Assembly (NCBI RefSeq): GCF_011604685.1
Contig: NZ_CP050063.1
Coordinates: forward strand, 186,001-250,000
Length of the DNA: 64,000 nt
Source: Spirosoma aureum
GTDB taxonomy: Bacteria > Bacteroidota > Bacteroidia > Cytophagales > Spirosomataceae
Direction of reading: 5' to 3'
The notes below the pieces were generated by a model that was not told the origin of the DNA, made no database searches, and saw only the letters and a list, made by a program, of their open reading frames with translations. How positions within the stretch are numbered: the first letter of the stretch is position 1; each line of letters opens with the position of its first letter. Below are positions 52,801 to 60,566 of this stretch, piece by piece. A program made the position numbers and the translations under genes.

Positions 52801-53344
52801 CCGAAGGTGTTGTAGTCAATGTACCCGCCGGACGTTCCGCAATGCGTAGTCCTGGCGTATTACCAATGGTTAAAAAATAAAATGTTGTATCAGAATAGGA
52901 GTTAAGCTGATGGTTGAACCGTCTGGCCAACGAATCATAGCGAATAGCGTGGGGGCTCTGGCCAAAGAATAACATCGCATCTCCCGAATCAAACTTACCA
53001 TCGGCTTCTCCGATTACCTGAATCGCATTTTCGGTCAGATCAGCCGCTCGGGATGTTGCATTCGGTTGTGGTAATACTGCTCCTCCATTCCCATAAAGCC
53101 TTAACTTACGTGGGTCGGCAGTAGCGAAAGCGGGATTAAATCGAGCCAATGTTGCCTGATCCAATCGATAAACGCCAGATTCTGTTACGCCGATTTTTAT
53201 CCATACTCCTTCTTTAAGCACAGACTGTGCTCTGGCGTGAACTACAGCTAACGAACAATAAATAATGATGAGACTTATCACCTTTATGCAGGGCAGATAA
53301 GCTGGCTTTACAGCGCATCCAATCATATATTTATCAGTATTCAT
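49898..53344 (-). CDS. porU: Type IX secretion sortase PorU
   Basis: Gingipain-fold (C25) cysteine peptidase that removes the C-terminal signal of type IX cargo at the cell surface; 1148 residues. Signal region VISLIIIYCSLAVVHARA. The catalytic pair is visible as His659 in INYSGHGGTE and Cys692 in TATCQFGRYDDPG. The C-terminus carries a type IX-like beta domain (ASPNPITTHSTITVEHN ... GLYIFRIHM). The ATG overlaps the stop codon of the sprT-like gene by four bases (TCAT on the plus strand at 53341), which supports this start and coupled translation. Confidence 0.96.
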   Translation of the reverse strand: MNTDKYMIGCAVKPAYLPCIKVISLIIIYCSLAVVHARAQSVLKEGVWIKIGVTESGVYRLDQATLARFNPAFATADPRKLRLYGNGGAVLPQPNATSRAADLTENAIQVIGEADGKFDSGDAMLFFGQSPHAIRYDSLARRFNHQLNSYSDTTFYFLTIGNTPGLRIAERPAGTLTTTPSVTVFDDYQFHEQDLLKVPAVHSGREWLGEYMTNDTIKNISFDMQGVVGQTPVRLTSSVVAGALSPTQFRLQLNGQTVGTQFVSSISGYEYDYQGIIRTDTFFVKPASVASPVQIALTFQKNGQSFAQGYLNYLGVQTRRELRQYDKPIWVRRLDPGQCVIRQATAGLRIWNIKNPLIPLTQAYTLSTTAEARWTATDRADYFLFTDNQLLTPVSLAAVANQNVKGLSTPNLLIITATAWRDEAERLATFRREHDRLAVEVVTIQQIYNEFGSGQGDPTAIRDAARFFYQKQPNQLRYLLLFGDATFDYRNINQQLSPTQLANTIPVYESYESLHPVLSYSSDDYFGFMDISEGEWPETDKGDYKMDIGVGRLPVKSADEAKTVVDKLIRYSSDPSLVGDWQTRVMFVADDGDYNIHQQDANSLATTVESKDPSYRPERIFLDAYPQESTSNGQKSPIVNQLINRGIADGRLIINYSGHGGTETLADEQVVTLQDILSWKNRRLPLFVTATCQFGRYDDPGSNSGAELALLSRLGGAIALLTTTRPVYANTNLVLNKSFYKAVFAPVNGQMPRLGDVMRLTKNDSLVGPVNRNFALLGDPSMRLAYPQAQVMLTKVNGHAVSSSKPDTLHALETVELSGEIQQHGQRLTDFTGTLRLTLYDKSTTQTTLGTESAKMNYKAYTSTLFAGQAVVQNGQFTVRFVMPKDIDYTVGLAKLYAYAVRNDSLFDASGSYDSLRVGGSLIVDSLDTQPPVLQLSIEGGIAEGEQIHVAGPDVTLHVGLRDNQGINTARAGLGHELTVQLNDQAPVILNDVYVAVGNDGKQGEAVYTFRDVTPGAYIVRAKAWDINNNSTEDTLSIVVSGKPALGLGVLQASPNPITTHSTITVEHNRPGEPLDWMLQIFDLNGRLFSQQKGQCSDCPSKLEIGTWYGLTDAGQTAPNGLYIFRIHMQSAADGSVIDGSGRLILLK

Positions 53345-53955
53345 TTTCCATTCGTTTCCACCCAGGCATGTGCTAAAATGGCATATGACTTACCTGTCGA
53401 CACCTCTTTACAAACGATACGAGTCCGGCGTAACGTACCCCGAACGAACGTCTTTTTATCAAATTGAAATGCTTCACCTTCTGGCACATCGCGCAGAAGT
53501 ATGCGGCCCGGCTCAGCGGGACTGCTGTATTTCGTATCTTCCTTTCGCAAAGCCAGCATTAAAGCAGGGTTTGCATAGGTTGTTGCTGCCGGCCTGACCA
53601 TGTATCGCTGAAGTGGAAGAAGAATGTCGGCTGGAAAAACTGCCTCGGTTAGGAGCGGTTGCATGAGACGCTGAAAGGCTGTTTGCCAGGCTTTTCCGTG
53701 TGGTTGAACACGCCGTCTGTACGTACGATTCACATCGGCATGAGCAACTTCATGCACATATGTAATCAGAAAAGCATATGGATTCAGATTAGCATTAACG
53801 GTAATTTGAGTCTTACCGTCCGGGAAAGCGCGAAAATCGCCCAGACGTGTTCGCCGTGGATTTACAACCCGAAAATAGAATTCATATTGCTGCCAAAGCT
53901 GTCGACAATAAATGTCGGTTCCCAGTGGGAAATAGGATGTGAATACGTCTGTCAA
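53341..53955 (-). CDS. SprT-like metalloprotease-fold protein
   Basis: 204 residues with the SprT/zincin motif VHEVAHADV (HExxH) near residue 68, followed by a third potential ligand in RRVQPHGKAWQTAF. The frame starts with TTG at 53955, since no ATG occurs before the conserved core. This TTG is only 5 bases past the terminator hairpin of the small lipoprotein gene, so it needs a promoter inside that region or read-through. SprT-like proteins are linked to protein-DNA crosslink repair in eukaryotes; the bacterial role is not settled. The coupling to porU is unexpected. Confidence 0.85.
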   Translation of the reverse strand: MTDVFTSYFPLGTDIYCRQLWQQYEFYFRVVNPRRTRLGDFRAFPDGKTQITVNANLNPYAFLITYVHEVAHADVNRTYRRRVQPHGKAWQTAFQRLMQPLLTEAVFPADILLPLQRYMVRPAATTYANPALMLALRKEDTKYSSPAEPGRILLRDVPEGEAFQFDKKTFVRGTLRRTRIVCKEVSTGKSYAILAHAWVETNGK

Positions 53956-53960
53956 GATCT

Positions 53961-54000
53961 AAAACAAAAAAGCCTTATAAAAATAAGGCTTTTTTGTTTT
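53961..54000 (-). terminator. Strong terminator after the small lipoprotein gene
   Basis: 18-bp perfect stem (53961-53978 with 53983-54000), AAAA loop, A-run and T-run on the two sides, so it can work on both strands. Confidence 0.92.
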
Positions 54001-54019
54001 CTGTTGGGAAGCAAACTGA

Positions 54020-54214
54020 TTACTTCGCGCTGTCAGAAACCGCTGTAGCAGCAGAATCAACAACAGTCGTTGCCGAATCCGTAGCCATCGTGGTGGTGTC
54101 TGTAGATAAGGTAGCCGTTGAATCGGTAGTAGATTCTTCTGTTTTAGGTTTGCTCTGACAAGCAGCGAAAGTCAGCATGCTGCCGACGAACAGTAAAGCG
54201 AATATTTTTTTCAT
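54020..54214 (-). CDS. Small Thr/Ala/Asp-rich lipoprotein
   Basis: 64 residues from the ATG at 54214; the frame extends upstream to 54250 but the signal peptide begins at this Met (MKKIFALLFVGSMLTFAAC). After lipobox Cys19 the mature part is a low-complexity chain of Thr, Ser, Asp, Ala and Val built on a loose TDSAT repeat, with no folded domain expected. Similar tiny acidic lipoproteins are common in Cytophagales; the function is unknown. It has a good promoter (54248-54277) and a very strong terminator, which suggests high expression. Confidence 0.8.
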   Translation of the reverse strand: MKKIFALLFVGSMLTFAACQSKPKTEESTTDSTATLSTDTTTMATDSATTVVDSAATAVSDSAK

Positions 54215-54247
54215 TGCCCTTTGGTGGTATTTTAAGGTTTGCGGTGG

Positions 54248-54277
54248 CAAATATACCTTTTTTCTTAATAGTGCAAA
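54248..54277 (-). promoter_or_regulatory. Promoter of the small lipoprotein gene
   Basis: TTTG (54274-54277), gap 18, TATATTTG (54248-54255) on the minus strand; predicted start about 30 bases ahead of the ATG. Confidence 0.72.
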
Positions 54278-54378
54278 CGTTACCTTATTATTTTACAATA
54301 AAGAGCTTTGCGTCTAAGAAAAATCCACTAACAAATAAAACGAATCGAAGATGTGATTGAAGTAGGCGAACCCGGTCG

Positions 54379-54873
54379 TTAAAACTGCTCTTCGTTTTCC
54401 CGAGGTGACCGCGAACGCAGTTTATCATACATTCCTGTACTGCGGAATGTGAGAAGTTTATGTCCAAAATAATTAGCCATAAAGCTCATGCCCATACCAA
54501 CCACGTGTGAGCCTTTTTCACGCCAAAGTTTTGAGGCCGTAGGAAAGAGCGGATTAGCAACCCATTCGAGCGTGTATTTGGCTACATAGACCTGAACAAT
54601 GAGGGCGACTAGGGCAATAACTAAAAATTTGACGGCTTCGCGGCCTGTGTTCCCTGTTTTCCCCGCCGAAAACGCATACCGTTTGGTGGGAATAAAGGTC
54701 AGAACTGTAGCTGTTAGATACCCGCAAAGTACGCTGGTAGCGTAATCGAAATAGTTGCGATAAAAAATTTGGCTGACGAAGTTGATGGACGCACCCAGCA
54801 AAGCCGTTAGAAAGAACGAGAAAATATCCTTAAATTCTTTAGGTTTTGTCTGGTTAATGCTGCTCACGTTCAC
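54379..54873 (-). CDS. GtrA family membrane protein
   Basis: 164 residues with four transmembrane helices, matching the GtrA/DPMS flippase-like family involved in moving lipid-linked sugars across the inner membrane. Visible landmarks: LLGASINFVSQIFYRNYFDYATSVL in the first half, and VVGMGMSFMANYFGHKLLTFR, the conserved last helix with NY-x3-K, near 133-153. The frame begins with GTG (54873, or the second GTG two codons later); no ATG is available. A glycosyltransferase partner is not adjacent. Confidence 0.88.
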   Translation of the reverse strand: MNVSSINQTKPKEFKDIFSFFLTALLGASINFVSQIFYRNYFDYATSVLCGYLTATVLTFIPTKRYAFSAGKTGNTGREAVKFLVIALVALIVQVYVAKYTLEWVANPLFPTASKLWREKGSHVVGMGMSFMANYFGHKLLTFRSTGMYDKLRSRSPRENEEQF

Positions 54874-54898
54874 GTTTTACCTGAGAAGAGACGCTCTA

Positions 54899-54935
54899 TT
54901 TATCGATCAATTTATCACCCAATTCCTCAAAAGTA
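54899..54935 (-). promoter_or_regulatory. TACTTTTG box and AATTGGGT word upstream of the GtrA gene
   Basis: TACTTTTG (54928-54935) matches TAnnTTTG. Directly downstream, minus-strand GAGGAATTGGGTGATA begins the untranslated region and shares the AATTGGGT word with spacers ahead of crtI and of nuoK. Confidence 0.45.
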
Positions 54936-55009
54936 CAATTTAGATGTCAAACGCCTATATAATCCAGTCTTATTACTTAGGCTATGGTTGGAAATCTATT
55001 TCTCACTAA

Positions 55010-56428
55010 CTAAAAGAGACCTTGTAACAAACCAGGTGCAATTCCTAAACCTAATGTCAGAATAGTAGCCGCCAGCAGCACGTATCGGTAAAATGGGGCA
55101 ACCCGAATTGGTTCAAGAGCACCTTCCCGAAAGTACATGGCAATGATTACGCGGAAGTAATAATAAATACCAACAGCTGACATCAGTACTGCAACGACCA
55201 ATAACCAGATTTGCCCCCGCTCAACGGCCGTTGAAAACATGTAGAATTTCCCCCAGAAGCCAGCTGTCAGCGGGATTCCAGCCAGCGAAAGCATTGAGAC
55301 TGCCATGGCAAAGCCTAATAATGGATTTTTTCTGGCCAGTCCATTAAACGCATCAAAATTTTCGCTGGTGACACCATCACTAGCGCCTTCACTGGAAAAT
55401 GTTTGGGTACTACGCTGCTGTGCAACTAACAGAAGAACGCCGAACGCGGAAATGGTAGCCACCGAATACGCCAGCGAATAAAATACGATGGCTTGCTTGG
55501 TTTGTGCACCTAATGCTGCCAGGCCAATCAGTAAGTAGCCCGCATGAGAGATGCTGGAATAAGCCATCATTCGTTTGAAGCTATTCTGATAAGCTGCCGT
55601 GATATTACCAATGACGAGTGTTATTGCTGTAATAATGGCCAAAATGACCCACCAGAAGCTATATACACCCTCAAATGAAACAGACAGTAACCGAAATAGG
55701 GCGGCAAAACCGGCTGTCTTAACAACCGTCGACATGAATGCCGTGAAGATTGTGGGAGCTCCATCATATACGTCGGGGGTCCAGAAATGGAACGGTGCCG
55801 CCGAAACTTTAAACAGCAGGCCAATCAACAGCATGAGTAGGCCCACGTAAATGAGCAGCGATAGACCTGCCTGTGGATTAGCCGTGTAGGAATCGAGGCC
55901 AGCTAATGTAAATGAACCTGTAGCGCCATAAAGCAATGCCATTCCGAAAAGCATAATGCCCGTAGCAAAAGCCCCCATCAGGAAATATTTCAGCGCTGCC
56001 TCATTCGATCGCAGATTTCGTTTGTCGCTTCCTGTCAGTACATACATGGCAACCGAGAGGATTTCGACACCAACAAACAGCATAATCAGGTTCTCGAAGC
56101 TGACCATCATGATCGCGCCAACCAGCGAGAATAGTATTAAAGCATAATATTCAGCGGGTTGCGCTGATTCATCTTCAATAAAGCTACTTGATAAAGCCAC
56201 CACCATAAACGCTGATCCCAGCACAATAGCTGTAAAGATCATGGACAGGTTATTGGTCCTCAACATGTCGTTGAAGTACAAGTACGACTTGTTCCAGTCG
56301 AGAAAATTGGCAGCTAGCGTAATCAGCAGAAAAAGTAATGCAGCTGGTAATAATACAGCCTTCGACTTCAGGAAGCCAAGGAATAACAGCACAATACCAA
56401 AAACTGATAACAGAACGATGGGAAGCAT
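55010..56428 (-). CDS. nuoN: NADH-quinone oxidoreductase subunit N
   Basis: Antiporter-like proton-pumping subunit of complex I in the inner membrane; 472 residues with about 14 transmembrane helices. Family sequence AALKYFLMGAFATGIMLFGMALLYG (about 145-170), the conserved FKVSAAPFHFWTPDVYDGAPT with its pumping Lys, and the later MAYSSISHAGYLL are present. Last gene of nuoKLMN; no clear terminator follows within 136 bases. Confidence 0.97.
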   Translation of the reverse strand: MLPIVLLSVFGIVLLFLGFLKSKAVLLPAALLFLLITLAANFLDWNKSYLYFNDMLRTNNLSMIFTAIVLGSAFMVVALSSSFIEDESAQPAEYYALILFSLVGAIMMVSFENLIMLFVGVEILSVAMYVLTGSDKRNLRSNEAALKYFLMGAFATGIMLFGMALLYGATGSFTLAGLDSYTANPQAGLSLLIYVGLLMLLIGLLFKVSAAPFHFWTPDVYDGAPTIFTAFMSTVVKTAGFAALFRLLSVSFEGVYSFWWVILAIITAITLVIGNITAAYQNSFKRMMAYSSISHAGYLLIGLAALGAQTKQAIVFYSLAYSVATISAFGVLLLVAQQRSTQTFSSEGASDGVTSENFDAFNGLARKNPLLGFAMAVSMLSLAGIPLTAGFWGKFYMFSTAVERGQIWLLVVAVLMSAVGIYYYFRVIIAMYFREGALEPIRVAPFYRYVLLAATILTLGLGIAPGLLQGLF

Positions 56429-56437
56429 AATTTTTGA

Positions 56438-56479
56438 GTTTTCCGTTTTCCGTTAGTCGATTTTCAGTTGCTTCTGCTT
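56438..56479 (-). repeat. Heptad-phased spacer between nuoM and nuoN
   Basis: GTTTTCC twice from 56438, then GTTAGTC, GATTTTC, AGTTGCT and TCTGCTT in the same 7-base phase. The word family is shared with the nuoL-nuoM spacer. Confidence 0.55.
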
Positions 56480-56517
56480 GCTACCGTCAAACTGACCAAA
56501 GGGAAACTTTTTCAAAC

Positions 56518-57996
56518 TTATTTCATTGATACCGCTGTGGTTCCGATGTATTTCATCAGGTTAGCAACGGCTGGTTCAGTTACTTTTAAAAATGTATGTG
56601 GGTATATGCCAATCCAGAAAACCATAATAACCAGCGGAACAAATACCCAGCTTTCGGAACTGGTTAGATCAGCAAAGGATTCGGTACGGGATGATGTGGG
56701 CCCAAACATGCTCTTCTGGAACATCCGGAGCATATAGACTGCCCCAAAAATGATCGTAAAGCCAGCCGCCAGACCCAGGTAGTGGTTATAGGTGAAAACA
56801 CCATGCAGCAACAGAAACTCACCGATGAATCCGTTAGTAAGCGGCAAGGCGACACTCCCCAACAGCATAATCATGAAATAAACGGTCAGCTTAGGGGTTG
56901 TTTGCGTAATGCCGCCTAATTGGTCGAGCTGGCGGGTGTTGGTGCGCGAGAAAATAATGTCGGCAACAAAGAACATTCCTACCACATTTATACCGTGTGC
57001 CAGCATTTGTACTAATGCCCCCTGCATCCCTGTTTCGGTTTGTGAGAATACACCCGCGGCCATCAAGCCAACGTGTGAGAACGACGAGTACGCAATCAGC
57101 CGCTTCATATCGCGCTGGCGAATGGCAATAATAGAGCCGTAAATAATGCCAATTACCGACAGAATAATTGCCGTTTTTCCCCACGTTTCAACACCAAGCG
57201 GCACGATAGGCAGAATGAATCGGATTAATCCATAAACCCCCATTTTCAGCATGATTCCGGCAAGTAACATGGTTGCTGGGGTCGGCGATTCAACGTATGT
57301 ATCAGGTTGCCAGGTATGAAAGGGGAATACAGGCATCTTGATCGCAAAGGCGATAAAAAACGCCCAGAACACCCAGTTTTGAGCTTCGGGAGTCAGCTTA
57401 AGTTTATAGAAATCAGTGATAGCAGCCGAATGCGGAATGAGGCCGGTAGCCGGTGTTTGGTAATACAGATATACCAGAGCAACCAGCATAAATAAACTAC
57501 CAAAAATGGTGTATACGAAGAATTTAAAGGTAACCGGAATCCGATTTTCTCCCCCCCACATAGCCGCCAGAAAGTAAATTGGTATCAGGGCTGCTTCGAA
57601 AAACAAGTAAAACAAAAAGCCATCGCGAGCGGTGAAAACACCTACCAGCGCAGCCTGCATATAAAGCATCAACGCATAGAACGTACTTGGCCGGTCGTAA
57701 CTGCGATTGAATGTAGACAGTATGATAAAGGGTAGTAGTAGCCCTGTCAGCAACACCAGCAGAACACTTATGCCATCAATTCCAGCACTAAACCGAATGC
57801 CTAGCGTACCAAGCCAGGGATAATCGAAGCCAAATTGAGAGGTGGCATCCGGCTGAAAACTAAAAAAAGCAAAGCCAGCCAAAACTAATTCAACCAGCGC
57901 AGCCACTAAAGCCGCTTGTTTTACCCGTTCTCCCCGAAACAACAGAATCAATGTGGCCGCAAGGGCGGGGTAAAGGATTAAAAATAGTGTAAGCAT
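56518..57996 (-). CDS. nuoM: NADH-quinone oxidoreductase subunit M
   Basis: Antiporter-like proton-pumping subunit of complex I; 492 residues, about 14 transmembrane helices. Conserved blocks: FYLFFEAALIPIYFLAAMWG near 130-150 with the key Glu, KMPVFPFHTWQPDTYVESPT near 232-252, and MKRLIAYSSFSHVGLM near 300. Co-transcribed with nuoL and nuoN. Confidence 0.98.
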   Translation of the reverse strand: MLTLFLILYPALAATLILLFRGERVKQAALVAALVELVLAGFAFFSFQPDATSQFGFDYPWLGTLGIRFSAGIDGISVLLVLLTGLLLPFIILSTFNRSYDRPSTFYALMLYMQAALVGVFTARDGFLFYLFFEAALIPIYFLAAMWGGENRIPVTFKFFVYTIFGSLFMLVALVYLYYQTPATGLIPHSAAITDFYKLKLTPEAQNWVFWAFFIAFAIKMPVFPFHTWQPDTYVESPTPATMLLAGIMLKMGVYGLIRFILPIVPLGVETWGKTAIILSVIGIIYGSIIAIRQRDMKRLIAYSSFSHVGLMAAGVFSQTETGMQGALVQMLAHGINVVGMFFVADIIFSRTNTRQLDQLGGITQTTPKLTVYFMIMLLGSVALPLTNGFIGEFLLLHGVFTYNHYLGLAAGFTIIFGAVYMLRMFQKSMFGPTSSRTESFADLTSSESWVFVPLVIMVFWIGIYPHTFLKVTEPAVANLMKYIGTTAVSMK

Positions 57997-58007
57997 TTTT
58001 TAAACAA

Positions 58008-58028
58008 GTTTTCAGTTTTCGGTTAAGC
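58008..58028 (-). repeat. Heptad words between nuoL and nuoM
   Basis: GTTTTCA, GTTTTCG and GTTAAGC follow in 7-base steps, the same word as in the nuoM-nuoN spacer. Confidence 0.5.
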
Positions 58029-58068
58029 GATAAAATGCAACACCGGAATCTGGATACCGTATATCGTT

Positions 58069-59982
58069 CTAGAACCGAATAAAAAACCGTAGGGCAAAAA
58101 TGGCGGCAATGCTAAGCACCATCGCAAATACGTAGAAACCAATCGAGCCATTTTGCAGGAGTCGCAGTTGAGCTGAACTTTGCCGAACCAGCCACGCTAC
58201 ACCATTGACAACGCCGTCAATAATTCCTTCGCCAAAACTATATAAGGTGTCACCCAGGCCACGAATTGGCCGAATAATGATAGCCTCGTATAATTCGTCT
58301 ACGTAATATTTGTTATAAACGACCTGTTCGGGCAACGACCGGTCGGCGGTTTCAGGAGCAGGAACCGCTCCGCGGCTAATATACATCACATAAGCGATGA
58401 CCAGAGCCACCAGAGCCACACCCGCCGAAACGGCCATGAGAATGTATTCCGTTGTGTGTTCAATGGTCGATTCAGCGAACGCTTCGGGGTTTACCTGACG
58501 TGATCCTTCAAACAAAGGAGCCATGAAATCGCCTAACCAACCTGAGCCCGGTAAATTTAAAACTCCACCAATGGCTGACAGGATTGCCAGCACAACCAGT
58601 GGCGCAGTTATCGTTGCGGGTGATTCATGAAGGTGGTGCCGCTGTTCTTCCGTTCCCCGGAATTCACCAAAGAAGGTCAGGAACAGCAACCGGAACATAT
58701 AAAAAGAAGTCAGACCGGACCCAATTACACCGAGCACCCACAAAAGTTTGTTGTGTTCGAAAACATGCGCCAGAATTTCATCTTTCGAGAAGAACCCGGC
58801 AAATGGAGGTAAACCCGAAATAGCAATCGTTCCGATTAAGAACGTAATAAATGTTATGGGCAACGATTTCCGTAAGCCACCCATTTTTCGAATGTCCTGT
58901 TCATCGGACATCGCGTGGATAACGCTACCAGCCCCGAGGAATAGCAAGGCTTTGAAGAATGCGTGCGTAATGACGTGAAACATGCCCGCGGTATAGGCTG
59001 TTGCACTTAAACCAAGGAACATGTAGCCCAACTGCGAAACAGTCGAGTAAGCCAGTACCTTCTTGATATCGTTTTGTAATAAGCCGATCGAAGCCGCCAG
59101 TAATGCAGTGGCGATGGCGATGATTCCAACAATTTCCAGGGTAAGCGGTGCCAGCGTGTAAAGTACATTCGAGCGAACAACCATATAAATACCAGCTGTC
59201 ACCATCGTGGCTGCGTGAATCAGTGCCGATACCGGCGTTGGGCCAGCCATAGCGTCGGGCAGCCAGGTATAGAGCGGAATCTGAGCCGATTTACCCATTG
59301 CGCCAACAAATAGCAGCATGGTAATCAGAAGAATCGTTTTATCGCCGATCTCTAAGCTCGTAGCCTGCTTAAAAATGTCAAGATATTCAACTGTGCCAAA
59401 CGTATTAATGAGCATGAATATACCCAGCAGAAAGCCCAGATCCCCAATACGGTTCATGACAAAAGCTTTCCGGGCCGCATTGTTATAGCTGGTGTTTTTG
59501 TTCCAGAAGCCAATGAGCAGATACGAACACAGTCCAACTCCCTCCCAGCCAATAAACATAATGACGTAGTTGGAGCCCATTACCAGCAAGAGCATGAAGA
59601 ATATGAACAGATTCAGGAAGGCCATGAATTTGCCAAATCCTTCATCATGGCTCATATAGCCAATACTATACAAGTGAATAAGCGTTCCAACACCCGTTAC
59701 GACCAGCAGCATCAATAAAGACAACTGGTCGATCTGGAACGAGAAATTGATATGCAGATCGCCAACGCTGATCCAATCGAAAAGCGTTGCAACGATGGTT
59801 TGGCTGTTACCCGTCTGGAAGGCTCCGAACAGATAAATTGATGTCAAAAAAGAAGCTAATACGGCAACCGTAGCCAGGCCCCCGGCCAGGCCCTTAGGTA
59901 CTCGACGAAAGCCAACGCCATTGATCAGAAAACCGATCAGCGGGAAAAGCGGAATTAACGCACAGAGTAATTCTATTTGCAT
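58069..59982 (-). CDS. nuoL: NADH-quinone oxidoreductase subunit L
   Basis: Distal proton-pumping subunit of complex I, 637 residues, about 16 transmembrane helices including the long lateral helix at the C-terminus. Conserved blocks: FIGWEGVGLCSYLLIGFW near 142-160, KSAQIPLYTWLPDAMAGPTPVSALIHAATMVTAGIY split over about 230-265, and KKVLAYSTVSQLGYM near 309. Second gene of nuoKLMN. Confidence 0.98.
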   Translation of the reverse strand: MQIELLCALIPLFPLIGFLINGVGFRRVPKGLAGGLATVAVLASFLTSIYLFGAFQTGNSQTIVATLFDWISVGDLHINFSFQIDQLSLLMLLVVTGVGTLIHLYSIGYMSHDEGFGKFMAFLNLFIFFMLLLVMGSNYVIMFIGWEGVGLCSYLLIGFWNKNTSYNNAARKAFVMNRIGDLGFLLGIFMLINTFGTVEYLDIFKQATSLEIGDKTILLITMLLFVGAMGKSAQIPLYTWLPDAMAGPTPVSALIHAATMVTAGIYMVVRSNVLYTLAPLTLEIVGIIAIATALLAASIGLLQNDIKKVLAYSTVSQLGYMFLGLSATAYTAGMFHVITHAFFKALLFLGAGSVIHAMSDEQDIRKMGGLRKSLPITFITFLIGTIAISGLPPFAGFFSKDEILAHVFEHNKLLWVLGVIGSGLTSFYMFRLLFLTFFGEFRGTEEQRHHLHESPATITAPLVVLAILSAIGGVLNLPGSGWLGDFMAPLFEGSRQVNPEAFAESTIEHTTEYILMAVSAGVALVALVIAYVMYISRGAVPAPETADRSLPEQVVYNKYYVDELYEAIIIRPIRGLGDTLYSFGEGIIDGVVNGVAWLVRQSSAQLRLLQNGSIGFYVFAMVLSIAAIFALRFFIRF

Positions 59983-59989
59983 GAAATTG

Positions 59990-60059
59990 TTTGACGTTTA
60001 CGGTTTGCAATTACGGCCTACGGTCCTATTCAGCCCGCAAACCGTGAACTGAAAACTTA
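59990..60059 (-). repeat. Heptad-phased fold-back spacer between nuoK and nuoL
   Basis: TTTGACG, TTTACGG and TTTGCAA start at 59990; TTACGGC and CTACGGT follow in phase; the far side has AAACCGT and GAACTGA in the same phase. ACGGTTTGC pairs with GCAAACCGT (9 bp). Confidence 0.6.
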
Positions 60060-60061
60060 TT

Positions 60062-60406
60062 TCACCATTTCAACTTATTAAGCAGCCCAACGTCGATCGA
60101 TCGGGTATTGCGATAAATCATGACAATAATAGCCAGCCCGACCGATACTTCGGCGGCCGCCACAGCCATGATGAAAAAGACGAATACCTGCCCCGCAGAG
60201 TCGGAACGATAGGACGAAAATGCGATGAGCAATAAGTTGACGGCATTAAGCATCAACTCGATCGACATGAAGATGATAATGGCGTTGCGTCGGGTCAATA
60301 CGCCGATGATGCCGATGACAAACAGCGCTGTGCTGAGAATCAGGTAATACGTGAGCGGTATCTGCTGAATGACTTCCGGAATGAGGACGTCCTGCGTGGG
60401 TTGCAT
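60062..60406 (-). CDS. nuoK: NADH-quinone oxidoreductase subunit K
   Basis: Small membrane subunit of complex I, 114 residues with three transmembrane helices; the conserved Glu in [16 protein letters not shown] (second helix, about 48-63) and the later Glu in [13 protein letters not shown] are present. In most operons nuoJ precedes nuoK; here the gene upstream is an exonuclease and a full promoter lies directly ahead, so nuoKLMN is a separate unit. Confidence 0.97.
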   Translation of the reverse strand: MQPTQDVLIPEVIQQIPLTYYLILSTALFVIGIIGVLTRRNAIIIFMSIELMLNAVNLLLIAFSSYRSDSAGQVFVFFIMAVAAAEVSVGLAIIVMIYRNTRSIDVGLLNKLKW

Positions 60407-60432
60407 GGCTTGCCGGTTAATAGAAAGTGCCG

Positions 60433-60463
60433 CAAATGTAAAGATTATTCGGGCTTGCTCAAA
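60433..60463 (-). promoter_or_regulatory. Promoter of nuoKLMN
   Basis: TTTG (60460-60463), gap 19, TACATTTG (60433-60440) on the minus strand. Predicted start about 22 bases before nuoK. Behind it, 60490-60566 contains phased words and the AATTGGGT word. Confidence 0.78.
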
Positions 60464-60566
60464 TTTGGTTGATTAAGGTAGATAGGGAATTCGGGTAATT
60501 AATAAAGCTTTAACCTTAATCCGGGCATTTATTTTCAGCTCCGGGTTGCTCTACCTACCCAATTAT

